A program made the translations under genes and the position numbers. From Membranipora membranacea (Eukaryota; Bryozoa; Gymnolaemata; Cheilostomatida; Membraniporidae), in NCBI GenBank assembly GCA_914767715.1, contig OU612070.1, positions 18,462,025 through 18,526,024 of the forward strand: a stretch of DNA of 64,000 nt, read 5' to 3'. The notes beneath the pieces were generated by a model. That model was not told where the DNA came from, did not search any database, and saw only the letters and a list, made by a program, of their open reading frames with translations. Below, in pieces: positions 61,706-64,000 of the stretch. Numbering within the stretch: position 1 is the stretch's first letter; each line of letters starts with the position of its first letter.

Positions 61706-63091
61706 ATGGGTCATATCTTTACTATCTTTGTGACCATCATGGTTACCGTTCAGCTGGTCACAGCTGAGACTAGGAGATCGTCAGAGAAAAGGCTTCTATA
61801 TGATCTTCTGGAGGACTACGACATGAGAACAAAGCCACAGGGTCCCTCTAATGAATCTCTTGAGGTTCTATTCGATTTGAGCATAGTGCAGATAACTGAT
61901 GTTGATGAGAAGAATCAGATTCTAACTGGAGTTTACACGGTATTCCAGGAATGGATAGATGAGGAACTGCGCTGGGATCCAGCACAATATGGTGGACAGC
62001 GGTCACTTATGCTCCCAGAGAGTGGGATATGGATACCAGATATCAGGCTTCAGAATAACGTAGATCTTGTCTTATCTAAGCAAAGTGAAGATATGACTGT
62101 CTTTAAAGCTCTCTTCACAGGGGTCATATTGCATGCTAAAGTGGTGAGCTACAAAAGCTCCTGCTCTATGAACCTGAGATACTTTCCGTTTGACAAGCAA
62201 AGTTGCACACTGGCCTTCAATTCCTTTAGGTATGATTTGTCAGGGATTAATCTGACAAGCGGTCTCGTTTTTGACACCACTTATTACATGGAGAATAGTG
62301 GCTTTGAGCTACTGGAGAAAGAACTCAAAGTGATCAGAGAAGTAAGAGGTGAAGGCTATAGCGGCGGTGACATGCCATTCCTTAGTTACCATCTCGTCTT
62401 TGAGAGAAGACCATTATTTCAGCTCTTTAACTTGTTTCTACCCTGTACCTTGATAACATTGATAGCAATGCTGAGCTTTTTAATACCTCCTGACTCTGGT
62501 GAGAAACTCGGTCTCGGAATAACAGTATTGCTGTCGCTGACTGTGTTCCTACTGATCATAAGTGATCAAATGCCTCCTACAGCAGCATTACCTCTGCTAG
62601 GCATCTATTTTTTTGGCGTCATTCTGATAGTGACTATCTCTACATGTCTCTCTGTTCTGAGTTTGACCATGTATTACAGTGCCGAAACTAAAAGTAGGCC
62701 TGTTCCTTACATGATACAGAGTCTCCTTTTTGGCAGACCAGCAAAATTGGTTTGTGTGAACACGTCTTTCACCAATAAAACCAATCCTGAGATCACAGAT
62801 ACAATTTGCGATAGAATAGAGCCGAATTCGCCGATTCACACAGTTCGAAACGGGGATGGCGTTAAAGAAAAAGCCATCACTCATAATAATGCTGATATCA
62901 AATCGATCCTTAAGTTGATTCAGCGCTCAGAGAGTCGAGTAATCACAAGAGAAATGCAAGATACCATTGTAGCCCAATGGAGGCAACTTGGGATCATTAT
63001 AGATAGGATACTTCTAGTGACTTTTGCGACTTTAAATGTCAGTTTTACACTGTACATAATTATTCAGGCAGCATCTGGGCCTAGTCAATAA
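61706..63091 (+). CDS. Cys-loop ligand-gated ion channel subunit, nicotinic acetylcholine receptor-like, single exon
   Basis: 461 aa in one uninterrupted reading frame. Signal peptide is about residues 1-20. The extracellular ligand-binding domain includes the WIPD motif (109-112) and the Cys-loop C153-C167 with 13 residues between and the FPFD core. TM1 is about 237-260. TM2 follows SGEKLGLGITVLLSLTVFLL (264-283), whose Glu at the cytoplasmic mouth favours cation selectivity. TM3 is about 296-323, then a short cytoplasmic loop, with TM4 about 431-453. The adjacent Cys pair of nicotinic alpha subunits is absent from the loop C region (about 212-226), so it is a non-alpha-type or a diverged receptor, and its ligand is unknown. 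It sits at the plasma membrane as part of a pentamer. The lack of introns contrasts with every neighbour and suggests origin by retroposition or an intronless lineage expansion. AATAAA lies at 63505-63510. Confidence 0.93.
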   Translation: MGHIFTIFVTIMVTVQLVTAETRRSSEKRLLYDLLEDYDMRTKPQGPSNESLEVLFDLSIVQITDVDEKNQILTGVYTVFQEWIDEELRWDPAQYGGQRSLMLPESGIWIPDIRLQNNVDLVLSKQSEDMTVFKALFTGVILHAKVVSYKSSCSMNLRYFPFDKQSCTLAFNSFRYDLSGINLTSGLVFDTTYYMENSGFELLEKELKVIREVRGEGYSGGDMPFLSYHLVFERRPLFQLFNLFLPCTLITLIAMLSFLIPPDSGEKLGLGITVLLSLTVFLLIISDQMPPTAALPLLGIYFFGVILIVTISTCLSVLSLTMYYSAETKSRPVPYMIQSLLFGRPAKLVCVNTSFTNKTNPEITDTICDRIEPNSPIHTVRNGDGVKEKAITHNNADIKSILKLIQRSESRVITREMQDTIVAQWRQLGIIIDRILLVTFATLNVSFTLYIIIQAASGPSQ

Positions 63092-63504
63092 TAGACATTC
63101 GTGTTGTTGAACTCCGAACCCAAACTGTCACTCCCTTATTTGATGTTGCTCCACCAGCACCAATCACCAGATATAATACTGAATCACACTGTTGATGCTT
63201 CATTCATTCAATTCTGTAGAATATTTTAATACCGATCATAGTTATGTGTTAATGAGAACACTACTGTGAAATGCATATGGCCTGTCCCTATATATTATGC
63301 AGTGTCCTTCAGATATGCAACTCGCCCACAGTCTCTAGTATGTATTAACATAATCTTCAAAGCTTAACTTTACTCATGGTAGTAGTTAAATTGTTTAATG
63401 TTTGTCATAGATTGTTTAATAGTGGAAATGGCAAGACACTCTCTGGAAAAGCTAATATTTTACTGTCAATTTTGGCTACTGTTTCTATGCTCTCGTCTTT
63501 CCCT

Positions 63505-63510
63505 AATAAA
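63505..63510 (+). terminator. Polyadenylation signal candidate for the Cys-loop receptor
   Basis: AATAAA about 414 nt after the stop; another lies near 63883. Apart from these, 63092-64000 shows only AT-rich, presumably 3' UTR and intergenic sequence. Confidence 0.4.
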
Positions 63511-64000
63511 ATATATATATATAAAGTCAATTGATTAGCATGTGAATTGGAAAAACTGACTATGATACAGAACAGGTGGCCTACTTAGTAATTGGCATTC
63601 CAAATTTTGTTTACAACTATTTAACACGAACAAACAACTCTTATGCATAAATTTTCTCTGTTTCCAATAAGTCAAATAATGACTGTGAAGTGTAGTGTTT
63701 CTCCAATAATAGATTTTCTGGTATGATTATTTCAGCTTTTATAATCTTACCCACGATTGCTTGATGACACATTGATACATATTCACGCACCCCATATTAT
63801 TCTGCTTAACGATAAAAATACAAATATAGAATATATGATAAACATGTAAATATAGAATATATAGTACACTAGAAATGCCACAGGAATAAAAAGCACAAAA
63901 CTTCAAGGATAACAGATGGATAACAGACCCTTTTTTTTTGAATAGGTAAAATGGAGATTGGAGTTGTGTGAGGTGAATTGTTTAAAGGCTTCTCCAGTGG

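Overview
This window is nuclear DNA of an animal, most likely a marine invertebrate (a lophotrochozoan or an invertebrate deuterostome; the sequence alone does not decide). The reasons are AT-rich DNA, short GT-AG-bounded exons in introns of 50 bp to 3 kb, tRNA-derived SINEs, LINE 3' ends, palindromic MITEs, and metazoan genes (CEP164, a CYP46A-like P450, a Cys-loop receptor). I rebuilt exon chains by hand by matching splice sites, codon phase and family homology. The five complete multi-exon models each come out as an uninterrupted multiple of three.

Layout: (1) 867-8749 (+), a CYP46A-like cytochrome P450, 11 exons, 525 aa. (2) 20405-9927 (-), an SLC18B1-type MFS transporter, 11 exons, 459 aa. 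(3) 28551-22608 (-), a DOPA/aromatic-L-amino-acid decarboxylase, 12 exons, 493 aa. (4) 47897-30970 (-), CEP164, the centriolar distal-appendage protein, 23 exons, 1298 aa. (5) 48302-53486 (+), SAE1, the SUMO E1 subunit, 7 exons, 367 aa, with an in-frame 53-codon alternative exon extension. (6) 55676-58289 (+), 3-hydroxyanthranilate 3,4-dioxygenase (HAAO), five exons found, C-terminal exons not found. (7) 61706-63091 (+), an intronless 461-aa Cys-loop (nicotinic-like) receptor subunit with a close TATA box.

CEP164 and SAE1 are head to head with 404 bp between their start codons, so they probably share a bidirectional promoter; a Staf/ZNF143-like half-site lies between them. The decarboxylase and the SLC18B1-type carrier are neighbours on the same strand, a pairing of amine synthesis with a putative vesicular amine carrier. 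HAAO (tryptophan/kynurenine catabolism) and a nicotinic-like receptor follow at the right end. I see no operon or prokaryotic-style system; the amine-related adjacency is inference only.

Introns and intergenic DNA hold most of the unusual structure. There are four 5'-truncated copies of one LINE family, two copies of a tRNA-SINE, several further tRNA-like SINE heads, a three-copy TIR element, and at least six palindromic or TIR elements. There are also two pentanucleotide arrays in one gene, three minisatellites and one G-quadruplex-prone tract.
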